A DNA stretch of 64,000 bases from Neorhizobium huautlense (GTDB taxonomy: Bacteria; Pseudomonadota; Alphaproteobacteria; Rhizobiales; Rhizobiaceae), in the NCBI RefSeq assembly GCF_030811685.1, contig NZ_JAUSRF010000005.1, positions 186,001 to 250,000 of the forward strand, given 5' to 3'. The notes beneath the pieces were generated by a model. That model did no database searches and was not told the DNA's origin. It worked only from the letters and a program-made list of their open reading frames with translations. This document shows, in pieces, positions 7,078 to 15,041 of this stretch (the stretch's first letter is position 1; the number at the start of each line of letters is the position of its first letter). The position numbers and the translations under genes were made by a program.

Positions 7078-9774
7078 ATGGCCCTCGATGACGGCGACCG
7101 ACGCCCGTCCCCGGAAGCGCTGCTGGAACGCGCGGAGAGGCAAGGTCGTGGTCGCCTGAAAATCTTTCTGGGTGCCGCTCCGGGCGTCGGCAAGACCTAT
7201 GAAATGCTGATGTCCGGCCGCGGCCGACAGGCGGATGGCGTCGATGTGGTGATCGGTGTCGTTGAGACCCATGGCCGGCAGGACACCATGGCGCTGCTCG
7301 AAGGTTTTGAAATCATCCCGCGACGGGTCATCGATTATCGCGGCCAGACGCTGGATGAGATGGACCTCGATGCCGTGCTGGCCCGCCGTCCCTCCTTGGT
7401 TCTGGTCGATGAACTGGCCCATACCAACGCGCCGGAAAGCCGGCATCCGAAACGGTATCTCGACGTGCTGGAACTTTTGTCGCACGGCATCGATGTTTAT
7501 ACCACGCTGAATGTCCAGCATATCGAAAGCCTCAACGATGTCGTGGCGCAGATCACCCGCATCCGCGTGCGCGAAACCGTGCCGGATTCGGTGATCGACC
7601 GTGCCGACGATATCGAGATCATCGACATCACGCCCGACGACCTGATCAAGCGGCTGCATGACGGCAAGGTTTATATGCCGAAGACGGCCAAACGGGCCAC
7701 GGAGAACTATTTTTCCCCCGGCAATCTGACGGCCCTGCGTGAACTGGCGCTGCGCCGCACCGCTGAACGGGTGGACGACCAGTTGCTCAACCACATGCGG
7801 GCGCATGCCATTTCCGGCCCCTGGGCGGCGGGCGAGCGTGTTCTGGTCTGCCTCGATCACGGCGGCGATGGCCCGGGACTGGTGCGGTATGCGCGCCGTC
7901 AGGCGGATCGGTTGCGCGCGCCTTGGGCGGCTTTTCATCTGGAGACGCCACGCGATGCCATGCGCAGCGAGGCGGAAAAAAGCCGTTTGGCGACGACGAT
8001 GCGGCTTGCCGAACAACTGGGCGCCGAAACCATTACGCTGCCGGGTTCGCGGGTGGCTGCGGAAATCATCGCCTATGCCGGCGCCAACAACTTTACCCAT
8101 ATCGTCATCGGCCGTTCGGGAAAATCGCGGCTGATGGAGTTGTGGCAGGGTTCCGTCACGCAGGACCTTGTTCGTTATGCCGGTGATATCAGCCTGCATG
8201 TCATTTCCGGGCAGCAGGCTCATGCGACGGCAGCTGGTGTGCGCACCGCCGCGCCGCCAAAACCGTTTCGCTGGTTACCCTATCTCGGTAGCACGGCATT
8301 TGTGGCACTGGCGGTGGGTGTCGGTACGCTGCTGGACAAGATACTGGCGGTGCAGAATCTGGCACTGGTCTTCCTGATGGCGGTGCTGGTGGCGGCCGTT
8401 CAGGGTGGTTTGACGGCGGGTGTCTATGCTTCGGTTCTCGCGGCGCTTTGCTTCAACTTCTTCTTTCTCGAGCCGCGTTACAATTTCACCGTCCGCGATC
8501 CCGAAAGTGTTGTCGCGCTGGTGTTTTTTCTCGGCGTGGCGCTGGTCGCCAGCAATCTCGCGGCTGCCGTGCAACGGCAGGCTCGCGCGGCGCGACAGAG
8601 GGCCAAGACGACGGAAGACCTCTATCTGTTTTCCCGAAAACTGGCGGGCACCGGCACGCTGGATGATGTGTTGTGGGCCACCGCTTTCCAGATTGCTTCG
8701 ATGCTGAAGGTGCGCGTCGTCATCCTCCTGCCGGAAGCGGGAGAGATCGCCGTCAAGGCCGGGTATCCACCGGATGATACGCTGGTGGATGCCGATATCG
8801 CCGCTGCTAAATGGGCTTGGGAACACAATCGCCCGGCCGGGCGCGCAGCCGATACCTTGCCGGGGGCAAAACGGCTTTATCTTCCGCTCAGCACCGGCCG
8901 AGGTGCGGTTGGCGTGATCGGGCTGGATAATGATCGGCAAGGGCCGCTTCTGACACCGGAACAGCAACGCCTGTTCGATGCATTGGCGGATCAGGCGGCT
9001 CTGGCAATCGAGCGCGTGCAGCTTGTCTCGGATGTCGATCGCGCGCGTCTCGCCGCTGAAACCGATCGTTTGCGCGGTGCGCTTCTGAGTTCCATCTCGC
9101 ATGACCTGAAAACACCACTCGCTTCGATCATGGGCTCGGCCGGCACGCTCAAGGATTTTCACGAAAATCTCGATGACGCGGCGCGGCTGGAGCTGCTGTC
9201 GACGGTCATCGATGAATCCGAACGTCTCAGCCGCTTCATTGCCAATCTGCTGGATATGACGCGCCTCGGCTCCGGCACGATGGAGCCGAATTACGCCCTG
9301 CATTTTGCCGGAGACATCGTTGGGACGGCACTCAGTCGCGCCACCAAGATCACGGCGGGGCATGTGATGCGGGTGTCCATCCCGCAGGATCTACCGATGG
9401 TCAAGGTCGATGCGGTACTGCTCGAACAGGTCCTGTTCAACCTGATCGACAATGCCGCCAAATATGCGCCGGAAAACACTGCCATCGAAATTCGCGGTTG
9501 GGCGGATGGCGATAGTATAAGGCTTGCCGTGATCGATGAAGGTTCGGGCATTCCCGCCGACGATCTGGAACGTATCTTCGATAGCTTTTACCGCGTGCGC
9601 AAAGGCGATTTTGTGCGGGCCGGCACCGGCCTCGGCTTGTCCATCTGCCGTGGTTTTGTCGAGGCCATGGGCGGTCGCATCAAGGCCGCCAATCGCACGG
9701 ATCGCACCGGCGCCATCTTTACCGTCAGCCTGCCGATTGCCGTGCAGCAGCCGATTTCACAGGAGATCAAGTGA
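7078..9774 (+). CDS. kdpD: Osmosensitive K+ channel histidine kinase KdpD
   Basis: Full-length KdpD (898 residues from ATG 7078, preceded by GGAG). The order of parts is canonical: an N-terminal KdpD domain with Walker A GAAPGVGKT near residue 32, a universal-stress-protein-like domain (about 250-370), four transmembrane helices with the FNFFFLEPRYNF signature of the DUF4118 region, a GAF-like segment, the dimerisation/phosphoacceptor box SSISHDLKTPLAS, and a C-terminal ATPase with LFNLIDNAAKYAP, DEGSGIP and GTGLGLSI. It senses potassium limitation or osmotic upshift at the inner membrane and phosphorylates KdpE. The stop overlaps the kdpE start by one base (TGATG). No kdpF, A, B or C lies beside it; an M20 amidohydrolase is upstream. 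Confidence 0.95.
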   Translation: MALDDGDRRPSPEALLERAERQGRGRLKIFLGAAPGVGKTYEMLMSGRGRQADGVDVVIGVVETHGRQDTMALLEGFEIIPRRVIDYRGQTLDEMDLDAVLARRPSLVLVDELAHTNAPESRHPKRYLDVLELLSHGIDVYTTLNVQHIESLNDVVAQITRIRVRETVPDSVIDRADDIEIIDITPDDLIKRLHDGKVYMPKTAKRATENYFSPGNLTALRELALRRTAERVDDQLLNHMRAHAISGPWAAGERVLVCLDHGGDGPGLVRYARRQADRLRAPWAAFHLETPRDAMRSEAEKSRLATTMRLAEQLGAETITLPGSRVAAEIIAYAGANNFTHIVIGRSGKSRLMELWQGSVTQDLVRYAGDISLHVISGQQAHATAAGVRTAAPPKPFRWLPYLGSTAFVALAVGVGTLLDKILAVQNLALVFLMAVLVAAVQGGLTAGVYASVLAALCFNFFFLEPRYNFTVRDPESVVALVFFLGVALVASNLAAAVQRQARAARQRAKTTEDLYLFSRKLAGTGTLDDVLWATAFQIASMLKVRVVILLPEAGEIAVKAGYPPDDTLVDADIAAAKWAWEHNRPAGRAADTLPGAKRLYLPLSTGRGAVGVIGLDNDRQGPLLTPEQQRLFDALADQAALAIERVQLVSDVDRARLAAETDRLRGALLSSISHDLKTPLASIMGSAGTLKDFHENLDDAARLELLSTVIDESERLSRFIANLLDMTRLGSGTMEPNYALHFAGDIVGTALSRATKITAGHVMRVSIPQDLPMVKVDAVLLEQVLFNLIDNAAKYAPENTAIEIRGWADGDSIRLAVIDEGSGIPADDLERIFDSFYRVRKGDFVRAGTGLGLSICRGFVEAMGGRIKAANRTDRTGAIFTVSLPIAVQQPISQEIK

Positions 9775-10463
9775 TGCAGTCGACCGTGCGCATCCTCATC
9801 GTCGATGACGAGCCGCCGATCCGCAAGTTGTTGCGCGTTGGCCTGTCCACGCAGGATTACGCGATCAGCGAAGCCATGAATGCCAAGGTGGCGATCGAAC
9901 TCGCCAAAACCGACAAGCCGGACCTGATCCTGCTCGATCTCGGCCTGCCGGATATGTCGGGCCATGATCTGCTGGCAAGATGGCGAGGCGAGGGGCTGGA
10001 TCTGCCGATCGTCATCCTGTCCAGCCGCACCGATGAGGCCGGCATCGTCAAGGCGCTGGAACTGGGTGCGGATGATTACATCACCAAACCTTTCGGCATG
10101 AACGAGCTTGTCGCCCGCATTCGTGTCGCGCTGCGCCACCGGCTGCAGAGCCAAGGCGAAAAGCCGGTTTTCCAGACTGGCGAGTTGATGGTCGATCTGG
10201 TCAAGCGCATCGTCAAGGTTGGCGGCAACGAAGTAAAACTGTCACCGAAGGAATACGACATTCTGCGCGTGTTGGTGCAGCATGCGGGCAAGGTACTGAC
10301 CCATCGTTTCCTGCTGGAACATGTCTGGGGTGAGCCGACCGATGTGCAATATCTGCGCGTTTATGTGCGTCAGTTGCGCCAAAAGATCGAAGAGACGCCG
10401 GATCAGCCACGTTACATCCTGACCGAAACCGGTGTCGGTTATCGCCTTCAGGAAGGGCTTTAA
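9774..10463 (+). CDS. kdpE: Response regulator KdpE
   Basis: A 229-residue OmpR/PhoB-type regulator. The receiver domain has the acidic pocket ILIVDDEPPI, the phosphoacceptor Asp in LILLDLGLPDMSG and the conserved Lys in DDYITKPFG. The C-terminal winged helix shows VKLSPKEYDILRVLVQHAGK, YLRVYVRQLRQKIE and ILTETGVGYRL, typical of KdpE. It is translationally coupled to kdpD and would be its phosphorylation target, normally activating kdpFABC. Those genes are absent here, so it must act elsewhere on the genome or on other targets. The last four bases overlap the stop of the convergent M50-HlyD gene and I see no terminator between them. Confidence 0.94.
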   Translation: MQSTVRILIVDDEPPIRKLLRVGLSTQDYAISEAMNAKVAIELAKTDKPDLILLDLGLPDMSGHDLLARWRGEGLDLPIVILSSRTDEAGIVKALELGADDYITKPFGMNELVARIRVALRHRLQSQGEKPVFQTGELMVDLVKRIVKVGGNEVKLSPKEYDILRVLVQHAGKVLTHRFLLEHVWGEPTDVQYLRVYVRQLRQKIEETPDQPRYILTETGVGYRLQEGL

Positions 10464-12664
10464 AGTCCGGCCTCACGTAGTACGACGGTAACGACCCGCC
10501 GCCACACGCTGGCCGCAAAACTTTCGCCTGCCGCATCCAGCACCATCACGCCCTGAAGCGAACGTCCGGGCAGTTCGCTTTCGCCCAGCACGGCGGCCGT
10601 CACGCCATATTCGGCGGTCACGGGTGCGAGCGTCTGTCGCCGCCCGCCGCTTGGCGGATGCACGGCAATCGCGCCGCCGAAATGCGAGGTCAGCTGCGGA
10701 ATATCGATTTCGCGGGCGCCGGATTGCGCCAGTGCCGTCAGCGAAATCGGCATGCGTGGTTCGCTCACGTCGTCGGGCACGAACCAGCCGCCAGCGGCCT
10801 GCGCCAGCCGTCGTCCTTCATTGCCGCCCACATAACCACGCACCACCGTGCCGGCGCTGGAGGAGAGAAAGGCCAACTGGTCGGCACGCGATACCCATTG
10901 GCCTTCGTGAATATCCGGGTTGAGGTCGTTGATGCGGCCGTCGAAAGGCGCGCGCACGGTCAGTTGTCCCTGCCGTTCGTCCAGTCCCTTGGCGCGGGCG
11001 GAAAGTCCGCCGAGTTCGCTTTCGAGCACGCTGCGGGCCGCCAGATCCTCCGCATTGGCGCCCACTCGCGCCAGCCGGCGCTGGGCAAGCTTGATCTCTT
11101 CGGCGACGATGCGCATTTCCTGTTTCACCGCCGGCGCGTCGATCACGAACAGGATGTCGCCGGCCTTCACCGACTGGCCCTTGGTGACGGCAATGGTTTC
11201 CACCCGGCCCGGCTCCTGCGGATAAAGCCGCACGAATTCACGCGGCAGCACCATGGCAGGCGCGCTCACCTGGCGCGAAAGCGGCAGGAAGGCGAGAAGG
11301 ATCAGGCAGGCAAAGATGCCGAAACTGACATAGGTTCTCCGGCTGGCGAGGATATCGTTACGCATGGACCACCATTCTTTCATTTCCATCCACACGGGGC
11401 GGATGAGAAAAAAGCCGATTTCGACGGCAAACAGCATGATACCCACGATCTTGACCGCGAAATGGTACACGAGCAGGGCAATGCCGAGATAGAGCACGAT
11501 CCGGTAGATGGCGGTCGCCACCGCATAGACCGTCAGGATCGCATCGAGCCGCCGTGGAAAGGCTTCCGGGGCAGCATAGTTGATGCCGAACAGGAATTCG
11601 CGCAGGCGCCAGCGCATGTGGCGGAACGCCCGGGGTTGCAGATTTTCGACGCCCAGAAGGTCGGCGAACATGTAATAACCGTCGAACCGCATGAACGGGT
11701 TGAGGTTGACGATCAGGCTCATGATCCAGCCGGTGGCGGCCAGCACGAAAACGGCGCTGCGCAATACGCCATCCGGCAGAAACGCCCACAGCAGCAACGC
11801 AAAGGAAGCGACTGCCAGTTCCACCATGATGCCGGCGGAATCGATACGGATGCGGGAACGTCGGGATGTCAGTTTCCAGGCGTCGCTGACATCGGTGTAA
11901 AGCAGCGGCACCATGACCATGAAGGCAATGCCGATGGTCGGCACACGGCAGCCATGGCGATGCGCCACATAGGCATGGCCGAGCTCGTGCAGGCATTTGA
12001 TGAAGACGATCGAGACGAGAGAAACGGCCGCCCCTTCCAGTGAAAAGACGTAGGGGAAAGTGCCGATGAAATCTTCCCATTGCCGCGACACGAGATAGAT
12101 GCCGATTGCCGCTGCAATCAGCGCCACGATGGCAAAACCGCGGCTGAACAGCACCGACACCCATGGCCATGTGGCGCGGATGAAAGGGTCGGGGCGCACC
12201 AGCGGGACCTTGAAGAACAGGTAGTTGTGGATCGCCCGCATGAACAGCGAATGTTTCTTGTTGGCGCGCTCATGCAGGCTGCGCCACGTGCTGGTGGCGG
12301 GCTGTGACAGCAGCATGTTCTGTTCCAGCATGCGGATGATGGAAACAATGTCTTCGCCGGTCAGCGTGTTGCCGAAACGGGTATCGACCGCCTTGATCAG
12401 GTTGGACACGGTACGCGCCGCATTCCAGAGCGACAGAATCTGGAACATTTCATAGGTGATGCGGAAAAACTTGTTGCGCAGCGGATCGAGCACGACCCAT
12501 GTCGGCGCGCCGGAATAACTGACGCCGCCCTTGCTGATCTGCAGGTCCTCGCGGATCGGCGGCAGCGGGATCTCTTTCGGCGCGGCAGGGCCGCCCATGC
12601 CCTGTCCGCCGGCCAGTTTTTGCACGCCGGCGGGAAGCGACAGGGTTTGCGCCGCCCCCGTCAT
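10460..12664 (-). CDS. PqqD-like/M50 site-2 protease/HlyD fusion, putative export component
   Basis: A 734-residue inner-membrane protein of three parts. Residues about 35-125 resemble the PqqD winged-helix fold, known in peptide-modification systems as a substrate-peptide binder. Residues about 170-450 form a multi-pass M50 (site-2 protease) core with zinc motif HELGH at 226-230 and a second-half motif NLNPFMRFDG whose Asp328 is the expected third ligand, so the protease looks intact. After a last membrane helix (TYVSFGIFACLILLAFLPLS) the C-terminal 270 residues are a periplasmic HlyD/biotinyl-lipoyl adaptor (LYPQEPGRVETIAV, then an alpha-hairpin and APFDGRINDL). It is last in the four-gene cassette and its start overlaps the preceding adaptor's stop. 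Related proteins are called YydH-like peptide zinc metalloproteases. I infer that it binds, perhaps processes, and passes on the giant exoprotein. No ATPase domain is present. Confidence 0.85.
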   Translation of the reverse strand: MTGAAQTLSLPAGVQKLAGGQGMGGPAAPKEIPLPPIREDLQISKGGVSYSGAPTWVVLDPLRNKFFRITYEMFQILSLWNAARTVSNLIKAVDTRFGNTLTGEDIVSIIRMLEQNMLLSQPATSTWRSLHERANKKHSLFMRAIHNYLFFKVPLVRPDPFIRATWPWVSVLFSRGFAIVALIAAAIGIYLVSRQWEDFIGTFPYVFSLEGAAVSLVSIVFIKCLHELGHAYVAHRHGCRVPTIGIAFMVMVPLLYTDVSDAWKLTSRRSRIRIDSAGIMVELAVASFALLLWAFLPDGVLRSAVFVLAATGWIMSLIVNLNPFMRFDGYYMFADLLGVENLQPRAFRHMRWRLREFLFGINYAAPEAFPRRLDAILTVYAVATAIYRIVLYLGIALLVYHFAVKIVGIMLFAVEIGFFLIRPVWMEMKEWWSMRNDILASRRTYVSFGIFACLILLAFLPLSRQVSAPAMVLPREFVRLYPQEPGRVETIAVTKGQSVKAGDILFVIDAPAVKQEMRIVAEEIKLAQRRLARVGANAEDLAARSVLESELGGLSARAKGLDERQGQLTVRAPFDGRINDLNPDIHEGQWVSRADQLAFLSSSAGTVVRGYVGGNEGRRLAQAAGGWFVPDDVSEPRMPISLTALAQSGAREIDIPQLTSHFGGAIAVHPPSGGRRQTLAPVTAEYGVTAAVLGESELPGRSLQGVMVLDAAGESFAASVWRRVVTVVLREAGL

Positions 12665-14133
12665 AACCCGAACTTCTGCCGCATCAGCGCGATCGGCTTG
12701 CGGAACAGGTAATAGCCCAGGAACACGCGGTCACCATAGATCTGCGCCGTGCCGCGAATGCCGAGCCGCATGCCCTGTGGCGGCTCTTCAAGCTCGGCAT
12801 AGATGCGATAGGCCAGCTTGTCGCCCTCGACCATACGCGCCTCGAAGGAGGCGGAAACGACCGTCGCCTTTGCCGGGCGCAATGGATCGGAATCGAGAAA
12901 GGCGCGCACGCTTGCACCCGGCGCCACCGCGATTGCATCCGCCACCGGCACATCGATGCGCAACTGCATGCGCGAAGGGTCGGCCACTTCCATGATGCGC
13001 TCACCGGTCGTCACGGGCCGGCCGATCCAGTCGCGCTTGTCGGTATAGATCGCCACGCCATCCGCCGGGGAGCGGATATCGGAGCGTTCCAGCATGTCGC
13101 GGGCATAATCGCGTTTGGCGGAGGCGACGGCCAGCTCTGAGCGGGTCACGGCCAGTTCGGCGCGCAGGCGCGGGTCGGAAACCGCGCCTTGCGTCACCTG
13201 CATCAGCTTGGCTTGCGCCACCCGCACATCCTGCTCGGCAATAGCCAGTTCGTTGCGCAGCACGACGTCGGACATCTGCACCAGCCGCTCGCCCTTCGCC
13301 ACCCTCTGGTCGGGATTGACGAGAATGGCGTCGATCACGCCGTCCAGCGGTGCGGCAATCACCGCCGGCCCGATGGGAGACACGGCCGCCGGCGCCAGCA
13401 CGGTCATCGGCACCGGCACGAAGGCCAGCGCAATCGTGGCGATCGCGGCTGCGGCCAGAAGCGGCTTGATCTTCAGCCGGCGTCGCAGTTTTCGCTCGCC
13501 CGTCAGCGCTGCCCAGGCATGCGCATAGGTATCGGCCAGACGCCTCGAAATCAGCGTGTCGATCTCGCTCCACGTCGTTTCGCGCGCCAGAAGCATGCCG
13601 CCGAACACCTTTCCGTCGCGCAAGGCAAATTGCTGCCAGTTCATGAAGCGGTAGGGAAAACTCTTGTGTTCCGTATCGTCGGGCGGGCAATGCGCCGGCA
13701 GGGTGAAGGCGTTGGGGGATTTGAGGCCCTTGTGCTTCTGCAGGTCGGCGATGACCGCTTCCACCCAGCGGATACGCGGTGCATTGCGGTCCACCGCACC
13801 GATCGAACTTGCCGCCCGCACCGTGTAGACGTCGGAACGGCCCTGCAGCACAAAGACCTGGCGGCAGCGGGTCAGGCGCATGGTTTCGTTGGCAATCAGG
13901 AATGCCAGTTCACCCACCGTTTCCGCCTGCCGTGCTTCCGCCTCGACCTTCAGAAGCAGGTCCATCGCCTTCGCGTTGGCATCTGCTGCCGGCTGTGCCT
14001 GTCCCTTCGCATTTGCATTGCCCGCCGGGCGCGGCGGTGGTCCGGCGCGCTGCGGCAGGGGCTGGGCGGCGCCAAGCTGTTGGGGAGGGGGTTGATCAGG
14101 ATTGGGGGTGATCTTGAATTCCATGGCCGTCAC
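12661..14133 (-). CDS. HlyD-family adaptor with cytoplasmic GAF-like domain
   Basis: A 490-residue protein. Residues 11-50 are Pro/Gln/Ala-rich. Residues about 57-210 look like a GAF-type sensor fold (VGELAFLIANETMRLTRCRQVFVL, then a later KVFGGMLLARETTWSE strand pattern). A single transmembrane helix at about 224-242 (LLAAAAIATIALAFVPVP) leads into a standard HlyD periplasmic half: AAPLDGVIDAILVNPDQRV, a helical hairpin, and IRSPADGVAIYTDKRDWIGR. Periplasmic adaptors bridge an inner-membrane translocator and a TolC-type duct. A cytoplasmic GAF-like domain on such a protein suggests ligand or redox gating, or substrate recognition (inference). The GTG start at 14133 overlaps the upstream stop (GTGA); an ATG at 14124 is an alternative. 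It also overlaps the downstream M50 fusion, so the operon is tightly coupled. Confidence 0.85.
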   Translation of the reverse strand: MTAMEFKITPNPDQPPPQQLGAAQPLPQRAGPPPRPAGNANAKGQAQPAADANAKAMDLLLKVEAEARQAETVGELAFLIANETMRLTRCRQVFVLQGRSDVYTVRAASSIGAVDRNAPRIRWVEAVIADLQKHKGLKSPNAFTLPAHCPPDDTEHKSFPYRFMNWQQFALRDGKVFGGMLLARETTWSEIDTLISRRLADTYAHAWAALTGERKLRRRLKIKPLLAAAAIATIALAFVPVPMTVLAPAAVSPIGPAVIAAPLDGVIDAILVNPDQRVAKGERLVQMSDVVLRNELAIAEQDVRVAQAKLMQVTQGAVSDPRLRAELAVTRSELAVASAKRDYARDMLERSDIRSPADGVAIYTDKRDWIGRPVTTGERIMEVADPSRMQLRIDVPVADAIAVAPGASVRAFLDSDPLRPAKATVVSASFEARMVEGDKLAYRIYAELEEPPQGMRLGIRGTAQIYGDRVFLGYYLFRKPIALMRQKFGL

Positions 14134-15023
14134 TCGCTCGCCGGCACGTCTTCGAACGTGGTTGCGCCGCTCATGCCGGGCAACACGCCGTCCGCGCCGT
14201 TCCAGAAACGTCCGGTCACCTTCACCGTCTGGCTGACGGGATCGACCACGGCGGCAATGCGCACGATTTCCGCGCCAAGGCTTTTTCCCGTCTCATCGAT
14301 GCGGATGGTGAAGCGGCTGCGGGGTTTCAGCCAGCGCAGCCAGTCGGACGGCAGCAGGATCTCGATTTCGAGATCCGATTGCGAAACGATCTGCATCATC
14401 GGCTGGTTCGGTTCGGGGATTTCATGCGCATGCGCGCGCATCACCGCAATACGCCCGTCATAGGGCGCGCGGATCGTGCAGCGCGACATTTTCGAGCGAA
14501 ACCCTTCAAGCTCGGCGGCGGCCTGATCGGTTTTGGCGCGCGACAGTTCCACCTCGAAATTGCCGACTGCACGCGATTTCGCCAGCCGCTCGTTGTTTTC
14601 GAGCGTGATTTTTTCGGCGCGCAACATCGCCTCGGCGGATTTCACCTGTGCGGCCAGATCACCGCATTCGAATTCGACGAGAACATCGCCCTTGGCAAAA
14701 CTCTGGCCCTCGCGAAACGGCAGCGAGCGGATCGGAAAAGTCATGTCGGAAGCGATCATCGCTTCGTTGACCGGTTTGACGATACCGCGCAGGGTCTCGT
14801 TGCCGGCCTGAGCCCACGCACTGCCGGCACTGGTCAGAGAACCGAAAAGGCAAACGGCCAAGGCATGTCGCGCAAAAGTGTGCGGCGGTTTTGCGATAAC
14901 GACATGCGAAAAAAAAGACCTAAAGCGTGACAAGCGAATCCGAAGGATCGCGGCGCGCTTTAGGATCGCGCCGCAGAAATGCGGGCGCGATCCCTTGTTC
15001 GAAAATGTCGTTCGATCGGTCAT
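14130..15023 (-). CDS. HlyD/RND-type periplasmic adaptor protein
   Basis: A small periplasmic adaptor of 297 residues from ATG 15023, which has AGAGG seven bases upstream; the frame stays open to a GTG at 15038. The hydrophobic segment and signal-peptidase-like site (ALAVCLFGSLTSAGSAWAQA) lie unusually far in, after about 50 mostly basic residues. The mature part has the barrel-sandwich halves (SLPFREGQSFAKGDVLVEF and CTIRAPYDGRIAVMRAH) around a short alpha-hairpin, then a beta-barrel and membrane-proximal domain (VDPVSQTVKVTGRF, LPGMSGATTF). It is the second gene of the cassette, four bases after the TolC-like gene, and overlaps the GAF-HlyD gene. A run of eight A (14909-14916) sits within the N-terminal extension. 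Confidence 0.82.
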   Translation of the reverse strand: MTDRTTFSNKGSRPHFCGAILKRAAILRIRLSRFRSFFSHVVIAKPPHTFARHALAVCLFGSLTSAGSAWAQAGNETLRGIVKPVNEAMIASDMTFPIRSLPFREGQSFAKGDVLVEFECGDLAAQVKSAEAMLRAEKITLENNERLAKSRAVGNFEVELSRAKTDQAAAELEGFRSKMSRCTIRAPYDGRIAVMRAHAHEIPEPNQPMMQIVSQSDLEIEILLPSDWLRWLKPRSRFTIRIDETGKSLGAEIVRIAAVVDPVSQTVKVTGRFWNGADGVLPGMSGATTFEDVPASE

Positions 15024-15041
15024 GATCGACCTCTTCACGCG

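Noticed and set aside
6859..8223. A 454-codon minus-strand frame opposite kdpD
   Set aside because: It covers well-conserved kdpD coding sequence and shows no domain or ribosome-binding site.
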